Below are positions 45,347-53,818 of a DNA stretch of 64,000 bases, one piece after another. Positions within the stretch are counted from its first letter, which is position 1. Each line of letters starts with the position of its first letter. A model generated the notes under the pieces. That model saw only the letters and a list, made by a program, of their open reading frames with translations. It had not been told where the DNA came from and ran no database searches. The translations under genes were made by a program, and so were the position numbers. Source of the stretch: Novosphingobium decolorationis (lineage in GTDB: Bacteria > Pseudomonadota > Alphaproteobacteria > Sphingomonadales > Sphingomonadaceae); NCBI RefSeq assembly GCF_018417475.1, contig NZ_CP054856.1:1326001-1390000 (forward strand), read 5' to 3'.

Positions 45347-45378
45347 ACACCGGCCCTCTGTGGCCGGTGTTTCCTTTT
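45347..45378 (+). terminator. Rho-independent terminator upstream of fur
   Basis: ACACCGGCC (45347-45355) pairs with GGCCGGTGT (45362-45370), followed by TTCCTTTT. It ends only 19 bases before the fur start codon, so it may separate the mucR transcript from fur or act as an attenuator in the fur leader. Confidence 0.75.
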
Positions 45379-45396
45379 GCATAAGACAGGTCAGAC

Positions 45397-45822
45397 GTGA
45401 GCCAGCCCATCGACATTGAAGCCCTTTGCGCCGAGCGTGGCCTGCGGATTACCGAACAGCGGCGCGTGATCGCCAAGGTTCTGTCCGAGAGCACCGACCA
45501 CCCCGACGTCGAGAAGCTGCACGAACGCGCCACCGCGATCGATCCGGGCATCTCGATCGCCACGGTCTACCGCACCGTGCGCCTGTTCGAGGAAGCCGGC
45601 ATTCTCGACCGCCACGACTTTGGTGACGGACGCGCCCGCTACGAGGCCGCTCCCGAAGCCCACCACGATCACATGATCGACGTCGAGACCGGCGCCGTGG
45701 TCGAATTCGTCGACCCCGAACTGGAAGCTCTCCAGAAGCAGATCGCCGAGAAGCTGGGCTTCCGCCTCGTCGATCACCGCATGGAACTGTTCGGCGTCAA
45801 GCTCGACCGTGACGAGGGCTGA
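45397..45822 (+). CDS. fur: Fur-family ferric-uptake-type regulator
   Basis: The 141-residue protein starts at GTG 45397. It has the winged-helix domain (LRITEQRRVIAKVLSESTDH, HERATAIDPGISIATVYRTV with the DNA-recognition helix, RLFEEAGILDRHDF) and the metal-binding dimer domain HHDHMIDVETGAVVEF. Where many Fur proteins have a CxxC zinc pair after HHDHLIC, this one has Asp and Glu, as known for alphaproteobacterial Fur/Mur proteins, so manganese or iron/haem signalling is possible. It sits between mucR and plsC. Confidence 0.94.
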   Translation: MSQPIDIEALCAERGLRITEQRRVIAKVLSESTDHPDVEKLHERATAIDPGISIATVYRTVRLFEEAGILDRHDFGDGRARYEAAPEAHHDHMIDVETGAVVEFVDPELEALQKQIAEKLGFRLVDHRMELFGVKLDRDEG

Positions 45823-45852
45823 TACCCCAGCCCTTGCCCCCTTTTCCCGCGC

Positions 45853-46689
45853 GTGCCGGTCACCCCGGCCAGCCGCGCGGCCCGGGCCGTTGAGCCCGTG
45901 ACCTCCCCCGCACACGACACCGAGCCGGGCGCCCCCTGGCCCCGTCCGCCCTTGCTGGGCTGGCCGCTGATCGCCCTGCGTATCGGCGCGCTTCTCGTCA
46001 GCCTGATCCTTGCGGTGGCCGCCTATTATGTCTTCGCGCTGTTCACGCGGCACAATCCCGCGCCGCCCCTCTTCCTGCGCACGCTGGGCGCCATCGCGGG
46101 CCTGCGCCTGCGCGTGAAGGGCACCTTGCCGGGCCGGGGCAAGACCGCGATCTTCCTCTCCAACCATATGTCATGGCTGGATATTCCCGCTCTTGCCGGA
46201 ACTACGGGCTGCGCCTTCGTCGCCCACGACGGCCTCTCCGTCTTTGCCCCCCTGCGGCGCCTGTGCGAGATGAACGACACCGTCTTCATCGCCCGCCACG
46301 ACCGCCGCTCGGTCGCGCAGCAGGCCGACCAGGTGCGCACCGCCCTTGCCGAAACCGGCAGCCTCACCCTCTTCCCCGAAGGCACGACGAGCGACGGGCG
46401 CGGCCTGCTCCCGTTCAAGTCCTCACTGCTCTCCCCGCTCGAAAGCGACCTGGCCCACGTCGCGATCCACCCGGTCTGGCTCGACTACGGCCCGCAGCCC
46501 GAAAAGGTCGCCTGGGTGGGAGACGAACCGGGCCTGGGCAACGCGCTGCGCATCCTCGCGCGCACACGCCCGATCCCGGTGACCGTCCACATCCTGCCCG
46601 CCCTGACGCGCGAGGAACGCACCAGCCGCAAGACCATCGCGCAGGCGGCGCGGGCGCGCATCGCGGCGGTGAGTGGGAAATTGGCGTAA
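45853..46689 (+). CDS. plsC: 1-acyl-sn-glycerol-3-phosphate acyltransferase
   Basis: Makes phosphatidic acid in phospholipid synthesis. The 278-residue protein starts at GTG 45853 and has one strong N-terminal membrane span (WPLIALRIGALLVSLILAVA), then acyltransferase motif I SNHMSWLDIPAL (HX4D), motif II region MNDTVFIARHDR, motif III LTLFPEGTTSDGRGLLPFK and motif IV HPVWLDYG. It follows fur by 30 bases, a synteny common in sphingomonads. The next expected neighbour in such genomes (miaB) is absent; a repeat follows instead. Confidence 0.94.
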   Translation: MPVTPASRAARAVEPVTSPAHDTEPGAPWPRPPLLGWPLIALRIGALLVSLILAVAAYYVFALFTRHNPAPPLFLRTLGAIAGLRLRVKGTLPGRGKTAIFLSNHMSWLDIPALAGTTGCAFVAHDGLSVFAPLRRLCEMNDTVFIARHDRRSVAQQADQVRTALAETGSLTLFPEGTTSDGRGLLPFKSSLLSPLESDLAHVAIHPVWLDYGPQPEKVAWVGDEPGLGNALRILARTRPIPVTVHILPALTREERTSRKTIAQAARARIAAVSGKLA

Positions 46690-46703
46690 AGAAGAAGAGA
46701 TTT

Positions 46704-46899
46704 CCGAGGGCCATCGCCCTCGGGCTCCCCAAACTGTCGAGCGCAGGCGTGCCGGGCCGCGTGGCTTGAGGGTGATAGGGGAATGCGGATTGAGGGGCTT
46801 TGCCCCTCCATTTACTCCGCCACCCTCACGCTTCATACGCTCCGATCAAGGCACGAACTGCCTTGGACGGTTCCGGGGTCAAGGGGTAATAACCCCTTG
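46704..46899 (-). repeat. Double-hairpin repeat, reverse orientation, with enlarged middle
   Basis: Hairpin B CCGAGGGC-CATC-GCCCTCGG (46704-46723) with GCTCCCCAAACTGTCGAGC matches the right half of the copies at 31038 and 36771 read in reverse. A variant hairpin A CAAGGGGT-AATA-ACCCCTTG lies at 46880-46899, next to TTCCGGGGT as in the copy at 37769. The middle is longer and different, and contains another hairpin GAGGGGC-TTT-GCCCCTC (46794-46810). It begins 15 bases after the plsC stop. Confidence 0.82.
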
Positions 46900-46922
46900 A
46901 ATAACTATCTTCTTCTTCCACA

Positions 46923-46961
46923 AAAAAGGGCGCCGCCGACCTTCGTCGCCGCGCCCTTTTT
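46923..46961. terminator. Bidirectional Rho-independent terminator
   Basis: AAAAAGGGCGC (46923-46933) pairs with GCGCCCTTTTT (46951-46961); there is an A-run before and a T-run after, so it works in both directions between convergent plsC and the lipoprotein gene. Confidence 0.88.
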
Positions 46962-46977
46962 CGAAAACCGACTGCGC

Positions 46978-47640
46978 TCAGCGCGTGGCGTTGTAGGCGA
47001 TCTGATCGTCGTTGAGCTGGAAGCCGACGAGCACCTCGAAGGTCGCGCGGGTCACGGCCGCACGCACGGTCGGATCGGCGAGCGGGTCGAGCGCGGCGTC
47101 CTGGTCGCCCGGGCGGCGCTTGGCGGTGATCCGCTGGCGGACTTCGGCGGGCAGCGTGGCCGCGCCGCGGTCGATGAAGGCCGAACCGTTGGCGGTGGCC
47201 TCGGCGCGCGCTTCGCCGTCGGCAAAGTCCAGCGTGACCTGGCCGATTCGCTTGCTCACCACCGAGTTGCCACCCTGCAGGACGGTGACGAAGTACGGCA
47301 GCGTCACGCGGCGTGCGCCGTTCGTGTCGCTGCGCTGGGCGCGCACGACGAAGTTGACCTGGCTGGTCACCTTGTCGGTGCCCTCGCCGCACTGCGCGCG
47401 CACCTGCGTCATCGTCGCGGTGACGTCGATGTTGTCGGCGGTCTTGGCGCCTCCGGGCCCGAAAAGCGTGATGTCGCCCGTGTAATCGGGGATCCCGACG
47501 GCCGGGCAGGCGCTGCGCACGGCGGTGATCCCGACCCCCGAGTTCAGAACGATCTCACCTTCCGACTTGCAGCCGCTGAGGGCCGTCGCGGCCGCGGCGG
47601 AGAACAGGACTGTGGCGGTCAGGCGGCGTGCATTCATCAT
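46978..47640 (-). CDS. Conserved hypothetical lipoprotein
   Basis: A 220-residue protein with a lipoprotein signal (RRLTATVLFSAAAATALSGC, Cys about residue 24). After the lipobox come a short segment with two more Cys (RSACPAVGIPDY, AQCGEGTDK) and a beta-rich domain VNFVVRAQRSDTNGARRVTL and QVTLDFADGEARAEATANGS. No family name recognised; proteins of this appearance are conserved in sphingomonads. It is divergent from ispH with 65 bases between, and ends at a strong terminator. Confidence 0.82.
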   Translation of the reverse strand: MMNARRLTATVLFSAAAATALSGCKSEGEIVLNSGVGITAVRSACPAVGIPDYTGDITLFGPGGAKTADNIDVTATMTQVRAQCGEGTDKVTSQVNFVVRAQRSDTNGARRVTLPYFVTVLQGGNSVVSKRIGQVTLDFADGEARAEATANGSAFIDRGAATLPAEVRQRITAKRRPGDQDAALDPLADPTVRAAVTRATFEVLVGFQLNDDQIAYNATR

Positions 47641-47705
47641 GACATCCCTTGAGTGGCGTGCGCTTGCCCTAGCGATGCAAGCGGCAAAGCGCTAGAGGGC
47701 GCAGT

Positions 47706-48704
47706 ATGAACGCGCCCTTTCCATCCCCGGCCGAGTCCGCGCCCGCCTCTTGCGAAGCTGCGTCGACCAAGGCCCCGCTCCGTCTCTTCATTGCCGCCCC
47801 GCGCGGCTTCTGCGCCGGTGTCGACCGTGCCATCGAGATCGTCGAGCGGGCGATCGAGAAATACGGCCCGCCCGTCTACGTGCGCCACGAGATCGTCCAC
47901 AACCGCTTCGTGGTCGATGGCCTGAAGGCCAAGGGCGCGATCTTCGTGGAGGAACTCGACGAGGTGCCCGACGGGGTTCCGGTGATCTTCTCCGCGCACG
48001 GCGTGCCCAAGTCGGTGCCCGCAGCGGCCACCGAGCGCGGCCTCGACTGGCTTGATGCGACCTGCCCGCTGGTCTCCAAGGTCCACCGCCAGGCCGAGCG
48101 CCAGATCGCGGACGGGCGCCACATCCTGTTCATCGGCCACGCCGGCCACCCCGAGGTGATCGGCACCTTCGGCCAGGTCCCCGAGGGCGGCATGACGCTC
48201 GTCGAGACGGTCGAGGACGTCGCCGCGCTGGACTTTCCGGCCGACGCGGAGCTGGCCTACCTCTCGCAGACCACCCTCTCGGTGGATGACACCGCCGCGA
48301 TCATCGCCGCGATCCAGGCGCGCTATCCGAAGGTGGCAGCCCCCAAGGCCGAGGACATCTGCTATGCGACCTCGAACCGGCAGGCCGCGGTCAAGCGCGT
48401 GGCACCCGACTGCCAGCTGATGTTCGTGATCGGCGCACCCAACAGTTCGAACTCGCTGCGCCTGGCCGAAGTCGCCCAGCGGTCGGGCGCCTGCGCGCAG
48501 CTCATCCAGCGCGCCAGCGACATCGACCCCGCCTGGCTGGAGGGTGTCGATACGGTGGGCCTGACCGCCGGGGCCTCGGCGCCCGAATCGCTGGTCAACG
48601 AAGTGATCGCGCGCCTCAAGGAACTGCGCGATGTCAGCCAGCAGGAATTCGTCACCGCCACCGAGACGATCAGCTTCAAGCTGCCCAAGCAGCTGACCAC
48701 CTGA
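47706..48704 (+). CDS. ispH: 4-hydroxy-3-methylbut-2-enyl diphosphate reductase
   Basis: Last enzyme of the MEP pathway, a 4Fe-4S protein giving IPP and DMAPP. The 332-residue protein has the three cluster cysteines in [35 protein letters not shown] and [11 protein letters not shown], plus [25 protein letters not shown], the [11 protein letters not shown] segment and [11 protein letters not shown]. An N-terminal extension of about 20 Pro/Ser/Ala residues precedes the core. It is the first of a run ispH-thrB-rnhA on the plus strand with short gaps. Confidence 0.98.
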   Translation: MNAPFPSPAESAPASCEAASTKAPLRLFIAAPRGFCAGVDRAIEIVERAIEKYGPPVYVRHEIVHNRFVVDGLKAKGAIFVEELDEVPDGVPVIFSAHGVPKSVPAAATERGLDWLDATCPLVSKVHRQAERQIADGRHILFIGHAGHPEVIGTFGQVPEGGMTLVETVEDVAALDFPADAELAYLSQTTLSVDDTAAIIAAIQARYPKVAAPKAEDICYATSNRQAAVKRVAPDCQLMFVIGAPNSSNSLRLAEVAQRSGACAQLIQRASDIDPAWLEGVDTVGLTAGASAPESLVNEVIARLKELRDVSQQEFVTATETISFKLPKQLTT

Positions 48705-48734
48705 TCCGCCTGAAAAGCCAAAGAGCATAAAGAC

Positions 48735-49721
48735 ATGGCCGTTTACACACGAATCGGCGCGGAAGACATGGCCGCGATCGTCGATGCCTTCGACGTGGGC
48801 ACCCTGCTTTCCGCCAAGGGCATCGCCGAGGGCGTTTCGAACAGCAACTGGCTGCTGGAGGCCCAGCGCGGCGAGGACGAGCCGCGCCGCTACATCCTTA
48901 CGATGTACGAGGAGCGCACCGACGTCGAGGACCTGCCCTTCTTCCTCGACCTGCTCGACCACCTCGCCGCCAACGATTGCCCGGTGCCGCGCACGATCCA
49001 TGACCGCGAGGGCGCCAGCCACCGTTTCCACGAAGGCAAGGCGCTCGCCCTGATCGAGTTCCTGCCCGGCGTCTCGGTGAGCGAACCCACCCCGGGCCAG
49101 GCCCGTTCGGTGGGCGCGGCGCTCGCCAAGGTGCACCTCGCCGCCGCCAGCTTCCCGCAGCGGCGCACCAACACCATGGGCCTTGCCCGGTGGAACCAGC
49201 TTCTGACCGACTGCGGCGAGGAAGGCCTCAACCTCATCCATCCCGAGCTGGCCCGCATCGTCAAGCGCGAGCTGACCAGCCTGACCCTGGGCTGGCCGCT
49301 CGGCCTGCCCGAGGGCGTGGTCCACGCCGACCTCTTCCCGGACAACGTGCTGATGCTGGGCGAGGAGGTGACCGGCCTCATCGACTTCTACTTCGCCTGC
49401 ACCGACATCCTGGCCTACGACGTCGCCGTGACCCACGCGGCCTGGTGCTTCAGCGACGACGGCACGCGCTTCGATCCCGAGATCTCGCGCGCGCTCCTGG
49501 AAGGTTACGAAAGTGTGCGTCCGCTCTCGGACGAGGAACGCGCCGCGCTCCCGCTGCTGGCCCGCGCCGCTGCGATGCGCTTCCTGTCGACGCGCGCCTA
49601 CGACTGGATGAACACCCCCGAGGACGCGCTCGTCACTCCCAAGGACCCGCTCGCCTTCGCGCGGCGGCTCGACTTCTACGCGAGCGCGGAAAACCGCGAC
49701 CTCTTCGCGAAGGAAGCCTGA
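48735..49721 (+). CDS. thrB: Homoserine kinase (ThrB, APH-fold type)
   Basis: Phosphorylates homoserine in threonine synthesis. The 328-residue protein belongs to the aminoglycoside-phosphotransferase-fold ThrB group of alphaproteobacteria rather than the GHMP type: [54 protein letters not shown], catalytic loop [12 protein letters not shown] and metal-binding [11 protein letters not shown]. It lies 30 bases after ispH and ends 4 bases before rnhA. Confidence 0.95.
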   Translation: MAVYTRIGAEDMAAIVDAFDVGTLLSAKGIAEGVSNSNWLLEAQRGEDEPRRYILTMYEERTDVEDLPFFLDLLDHLAANDCPVPRTIHDREGASHRFHEGKALALIEFLPGVSVSEPTPGQARSVGAALAKVHLAAASFPQRRTNTMGLARWNQLLTDCGEEGLNLIHPELARIVKRELTSLTLGWPLGLPEGVVHADLFPDNVLMLGEEVTGLIDFYFACTDILAYDVAVTHAAWCFSDDGTRFDPEISRALLEGYESVRPLSDEERAALPLLARAAAMRFLSTRAYDWMNTPEDALVTPKDPLAFARRLDFYASAENRDLFAKEA

Positions 49722-49725
49722 GGCG

Positions 49726-50160
49726 ATGAAGAAAATCGAGATCTTCACCGACGGCGCCTGCAAGGGCAATCCCGGCCCCGGTGGCTGGGGCGCGCTCCTG
49801 CGCATGGGCGAGCACGAGAAGGAAATGTCGGGCTCGGAAGCCCAGACGACCAACAACCGCATGGAGATGACCGCGGTCATCAAGGCGCTCGAAGTGCTCA
49901 ACCAGCCCTGCGAGATCGTCCTGTGCACCGACAGCAAGTACGTCATCGACGGGATCACCAAGTGGGTCCATGGCTGGCAGAAGAAGGGCTGGGTCAACGC
50001 CTCGCGCCAGCCCGTCGCCAACGCCGAACTCTGGCGCGAGATGCTCGCCGCGACCAAGCCGCACAAGATCACCTGGCAGTGGGTGCGCGGGCACAATGGA
50101 CATGCGGAAAACGAACGCGTCGACCAGCTCGCCAGCGACGCGGCCAAATCGGTGGCCTGA
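49726..50160 (+). CDS. rnhA: Ribonuclease HI
   Basis: Degrades RNA in RNA-DNA hybrids. The 144-residue protein has all four acidic active-site residues: Asp in [15 protein letters not shown], Glu in [15 protein letters not shown], Asp in [19 protein letters not shown] and Asp in NERVDQLA, along with [10 protein letters not shown]. Length is standard. It begins 4 bases after thrB, a frequent neighbour in alphaproteobacteria. Confidence 0.98.
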   Translation: MKKIEIFTDGACKGNPGPGGWGALLRMGEHEKEMSGSEAQTTNNRMEMTAVIKALEVLNQPCEIVLCTDSKYVIDGITKWVHGWQKKGWVNASRQPVANAELWREMLAATKPHKITWQWVRGHNGHAENERVDQLASDAAKSVA

Positions 50161-50253
50161 GCGCCCCCGGGACAGGCGGCCTCCCACGTCGCCACGGCGA
50201 GCGATTGCACGCGCTGAAATTTGATTGCGCAAAACGCAACGAAGCACAGAGTC

Positions 50254-50284
50254 GGCCCCCGCGATCCCCGGATTCGCGGGGGCC
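50254..50284 (+). terminator. Strong hairpin downstream of rnhA
   Basis: GGCCCCCGCGA (50254-50264) pairs perfectly with TCGCGGGGGCC (50274-50284) around a 9-base loop, about 94 bases after the rnhA stop. Only TTGCGTA follows. The remaining part of the 334-base gap 50161-50494 holds a more AT-rich promoter-like tract near 50390-50460 but no gene. Confidence 0.7.
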
Positions 50285-50494
50285 TTGCGTATCCCGCCCC
50301 GCTTTCGGGCCCTGTTGCCCGCACGACACGAAATTTCTTTGGCCTCTCTCGAAGACGCGAGGCCCGCGCTCCGCCTCCGATATGCCGCAAGTGCGAAGGT
50401 TTTCGCTGCATTTGCGAAATTGCAAGTCACTCGTGCGCTCTATGCAACTGCACCCACCTTCTAAGGGCGCCCCGATCGGCCCATAATCAGCGGC

Positions 50495-51613
50495 ATGGTG
50501 AAGCTGATCACATCGCATGTGCAGAACGAACTGCGCGAACTGACCCGTCCGGGCCCCCGCATGGCCGACGAGATTGCCTGCGTGCTCTCGGTCATGCTGG
50601 CCATCGTGCTCGCGCAGCTTGCCGATGCGCGCATGGTCAACTGGGCGGCGGTGTCCGCGCTGGTGCTTCTGAAGAGCGACACCCTGGAAACGCTGCTGCG
50701 CGGCGCGATGCGCATGGTCGGCACGCTGGCGGGCGGCGCGCTCGCGCTGATGCTGGCGCCGCTGGCCCTGCACTCGCTGGTGGTCGCCGTGCTGAGCGCT
50801 GGCCTCGTCGGCGGCATGGGCCTTTACGGCATGCTGACGGGTCGCCGCGCCTACGCCTGGTTCCTGTTCGGCCTGACCTTCGAGATCGTCCTGCTCGACA
50901 AGCTCGCCAATCCTGACCTTGCCACCTTCGAGCTCGCCTTCACCCGCGTCATCGAAGTGGGCGCGGGCACGCTGGCCTGCGTCGTGGTCAGCCTGGGCGC
51001 CGCGCTCATCTCGGGCAAGGACTGGCTCGCCAACCGCAAGGCGCGCCCGGAGCGCATGCGCTGGAACGCGACCGCCGCGCGCCACGCCGCGCAGACCGGC
51101 ATCGCGCTCGCCGCCCTGCCCCTCCTCTACCACTTCGTGAAGGTGCCCGAACTGACCCAGGCCGCGATCACCATCATGGCGGTGATGATCGTGCCGGTCG
51201 CCGGGCTTGGCCAGAGCGGGCTCGTCCCCGTCAGCCGCCGCCTCCTGCACCGCGCCATCGGCTGCGTCGCGGCCGGGCTCCTCGCCATCGGCCTCCTGGT
51301 CCTTGCGCATGGCAATGTCGCGGTGATCATCGCGGGCACCTGCTTCGGCCTGTTCCTGGGCCGTCACCTGGAAACGGGCGGCAAGGCGACGCAGTACGTG
51401 GGCCTGCAATTCTCGATTGCACTCCTCACCGCGCTCGTCCCCGACAGCTACAGCCAGATCGAGGCCGGGGTCGCGATGGAGCGCCTGCTCGGCATTGCTG
51501 TGGGCATGGCCATGCTCGAGCCCGCGCTGCTGTCCTGGCACTTCATCGCCAAGCGCCTGCACAGCGCGGCGGCCGAAAAGGCCAAGGCCACGGCGTCCGC
51601 CGCCGCAGCCTGA
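50495..51613 (+). CDS. FUSC-like integral membrane protein
   Basis: The 372-residue protein has two sets of about five membrane spans: the first from LSVMLAIVLAQLADARMVNW through LVVAVLSAGLVGGMGLYGML, and the second from HAAQTGIALAALPLLYHFV through GTCFGLFLGRHLETG. The arrangement of paired helical bundles, the ARMVNWAAVSALVLL segment after helix 2 and MRMVGTLAGGALALML fit the FUSC/aromatic-acid-exporter (AaeB-like) superfamily. It may export aromatic acids or similar compounds. It is shorter than full FUSC proteins and lacks the large cytoplasmic part. Confidence 0.82.
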   Translation: MVKLITSHVQNELRELTRPGPRMADEIACVLSVMLAIVLAQLADARMVNWAAVSALVLLKSDTLETLLRGAMRMVGTLAGGALALMLAPLALHSLVVAVLSAGLVGGMGLYGMLTGRRAYAWFLFGLTFEIVLLDKLANPDLATFELAFTRVIEVGAGTLACVVVSLGAALISGKDWLANRKARPERMRWNATAARHAAQTGIALAALPLLYHFVKVPELTQAAITIMAVMIVPVAGLGQSGLVPVSRRLLHRAIGCVAAGLLAIGLLVLAHGNVAVIIAGTCFGLFLGRHLETGGKATQYVGLQFSIALLTALVPDSYSQIEAGVAMERLLGIAVGMAMLEPALLSWHFIAKRLHSAAAEKAKATASAAAA

Positions 51614-51617
51614 CCTC

Positions 51618-52709
51618 TCAGCTAAAACGCAAGGGGCTGTAGGGCGCCGGATCGACCGCGCCCGCAGCCTCGCCCAGCAGCAGCCGCGCGGCGAGATCCG
51701 CGCCTGCAGGGGCGGTCTGGATGCCAAAGCCGCCCTGCCCTGCGCACCAGAAGAAGCCCTCCACCTCCGTATCGAAGCCGTAGACCGGCAGACGGTCGGG
51801 CGCGAAGGAGCGCAAGCCCGCCCAGCGGTGCTCGACGCGCGCGATGCGCCAGTCCACCACCTTCTCGAAGCGGTCGATGGCCAGCGCGATGTCCAGCTCT
51901 TCGGGCGCGGCATCGCACGGGGCGCTGGGCGTCTCGTCATGCGGGCTCAGCCACAGGCGCCCGTTCTCGGGCTTGAAGTAGAAGCCGCCGGCAATGTCGA
52001 GGACAAGCGGCAGGTCCTCGGGCACGGGCGCGTCCAGCACGAGCTGGGCAATGGTGCGGCGAAGCGGGGTAATGCCGAGCGCTCGCGCCCCGGCCATCTG
52101 CGCCACGCTGTCCGCCCAGGCGCCCGCCGCGTTGACAAGGATGCCCGCCTCCAGCGTAGCGCCGTCGGCCAGATCCAGACGCCAGCCTCCCTGCTCCCGG
52201 CGCGCGGCGCGCAAGGACGCCCGGCACCGGATCGGCGTGCCCGCCTGGCGCGCGGCGGCCAGATAATGCTGGTGCAGGCGCGCCACGTCGATGTCGCAGG
52301 TCGTGGGCTCGAGCGCGCCGTGCGTCCACGCGGGCCTGAGGCCCGGGATGCGGCGCGCGATCTCGGCGCGGTCCAGCTCCTCCACCTCGACGTCCATCGC
52401 GCGGAAGGTCTGCGCGAAGGCGGCGACCTCGCCCGCCTGATCGGCGCGGCCGATGGTGAGGCCATGGCGCGCAGTGAGAACACCCAGGTCATGAAGCGCC
52501 GGGCCCGATGCGGCGGTCAGCGGCTGTACGCCCGGCCCGCCATAGCTCTCCACCCAGAACGCGGCCGAGCGGCCGGTGGCATGGTAGCCGGGCGCATCCT
52601 CGCCCTCCACGAGGCAGACACTGGCGCCCCCACGGGCGGCGAGCGCGGCGGCCAGCGAGGCGCCGGCCATCCCCGCGCCGATGACGGCAATATCAAACTT
52701 CTGGGACAT
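51618..52709 (-). CDS. FAD-dependent oxidoreductase (DAO family)
   Basis: The 363-residue protein has an N-terminal FAD-binding Rossmann motif FDIAVIGAGMAGASLAAALA, the YHATGRSAAFW segment, and C-terminal GFFWCAGQGGFGIQTAPAGA with the second FAD contact. It belongs to the glycine/D-amino acid oxidase (DAO) superfamily; the HATGRSAAFWVESYGGPGV segment resembles D-arginine or D-amino-acid dehydrogenases of the DadA group. The substrate is uncertain. It follows the alpha/beta hydrolase gene by 5 bases on the minus strand, so the two are co-transcribed. Confidence 0.9.
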   Translation of the reverse strand: MSQKFDIAVIGAGMAGASLAAALAARGGASVCLVEGEDAPGYHATGRSAAFWVESYGGPGVQPLTAASGPALHDLGVLTARHGLTIGRADQAGEVAAFAQTFRAMDVEVEELDRAEIARRIPGLRPAWTHGALEPTTCDIDVARLHQHYLAAARQAGTPIRCRASLRAARREQGGWRLDLADGATLEAGILVNAAGAWADSVAQMAGARALGITPLRRTIAQLVLDAPVPEDLPLVLDIAGGFYFKPENGRLWLSPHDETPSAPCDAAPEELDIALAIDRFEKVVDWRIARVEHRWAGLRSFAPDRLPVYGFDTEVEGFFWCAGQGGFGIQTAPAGADLAARLLLGEAAGAVDPAPYSPLRFS

Positions 52710-52714
52710 AGGGC

Positions 52715-53818
52715 TCAGCCCCTAGCCGGTGCGACCCGGTCCAGGAAAGCCTCGATTTCGGCAAGTGCATGTGCGCGCACCGGATCGGCCTCGCGCAGGA
52801 TCTCGTGCGCGCAGCCCTCGTCGTAGGCGACAAGCTCGCCCGCCGGCAGGCGCCCGGCTGCGCTGCGGATGGCGGGCCAGGAGACCAGGCCGTCGCGGCG
52901 CGTGGCGAGGATCTGCACAGGCACGCGCACCTTTTCGAGCACGCCGCGCCGCTCCAGCGCGCGGATCGAGGCGATGGCCGCGCCAATCCAGCCCCAGCTC
53001 GCCGGGCCCATGACGAGGCCGGGGCGTTGCTGGTACCACCACTGCTCGTCGGCGTAGCGCGCCGCGTCGTGGGTGAGGAGGTGCTGGCGCGCGCGCTTGA
53101 CCAGTTCGGGCCGCTCGCTCCCGCTCCAGGCCCGCGCCGTTCGCCCGCGCACCGCACATATCGCCTTGGCGACAGGGGCCAGCAGGGCATTGGGCGCCCA
53201 GGTCGGATGGAGCCCCAGCATCGGCGCGGAAAGGACCACGGCGGCGGGTGCAATGCGCTTTTCCGCGACCGCGCGCAGGACCAGGTTGCCGCCCATCGAA
53301 TGGCCGACGGCGACATGGGGGCCGGGCTGCGGCGCGACGAACGCGTCCCAGATCCCGGCGTAGTCGGCAAGCCAGGTCGCGAAGTCGTCGATATGGCCGG
53401 TCGTCGCATCGCCGCCCAGGCGTCCGCTGAGGCCCTGTCCGCGCCAGTCCGCCGAGACTACCGACCAGCCCGAATCGGCCCAATCATTGAGCGATTCGAG
53501 CCACTTCTCGTAGCAGTCGCCCCGTCCGGGCATGAACAGGATCGCGCCGCGACGGCGCCAGGACGCGCCGCGCGCGGGAACCTCGAGAACGCGGATTTCC
53601 CAGCCATCCGCGGCCGTCCAACGCGATTCGCGCGCATCGGCCGGGACTTCGCGCCGAACCCGTGCGGCTGCGTCCGTCGCGTCAATCGAGTGGCTAATGG
53701 GGACCTCGGGCAGGTAATTACGTTTTGGTAAGTGATGACCGCTAGACGGGACCCTCCACAGGGGGGACTTCGATGCCAGGCGGCATATTTTCGTACGCTT
53801 TGATGGCGGCCTTGGCAA
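52715..53818 (-). CDS. Alpha/beta hydrolase (lysophospholipase-like); start uncertain
   Basis: The conserved part (from about 53710) has the alpha/beta-hydrolase fold of PldB-type monoacylglycerol lipases: ILFMPGRGDCYEKWLESLND, VVSADWRGQGLSGRLGGDAT, nucleophile elbow VAVGHSMGGNLVLRA, acid region ILATRRDGLVSWPA and His in DEGCAHEILRE. The frame has no ATG, GTG or TTG between 53818 and well inside the domain, so translation must start either at ATG 53818, which lies 45 bases inside the divergent cpaA gene, or at a rare codon such as CTG near 53716. The residues before about 53710 do not look like part of the fold. The 5' overlap with cpaA is unusual. Confidence 0.85.
   Translation of the reverse strand: MPRPPSKRTKICRLASKSPLWRVPSSGHHLPKRNYLPEVPISHSIDATDAAARVRREVPADARESRWTAADGWEIRVLEVPARGASWRRRGAILFMPGRGDCYEKWLESLNDWADSGWSVVSADWRGQGLSGRLGGDATTGHIDDFATWLADYAGIWDAFVAPQPGPHVAVGHSMGGNLVLRAVAEKRIAPAAVVLSAPMLGLHPTWAPNALLAPVAKAICAVRGRTARAWSGSERPELVKRARQHLLTHDAARYADEQWWYQQRPGLVMGPASWGWIGAAIASIRALERRGVLEKVRVPVQILATRRDGLVSWPAIRSAAGRLPAGELVAYDEGCAHEILREADPVRAHALAEIEAFLDRVAPARG

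Noticed and set aside
47637-50411. A 924-codon antisense open frame across ispH, thrB and rnhA
   Set aside because: The plus-strand genes have complete family motifs; the antisense translation has none.
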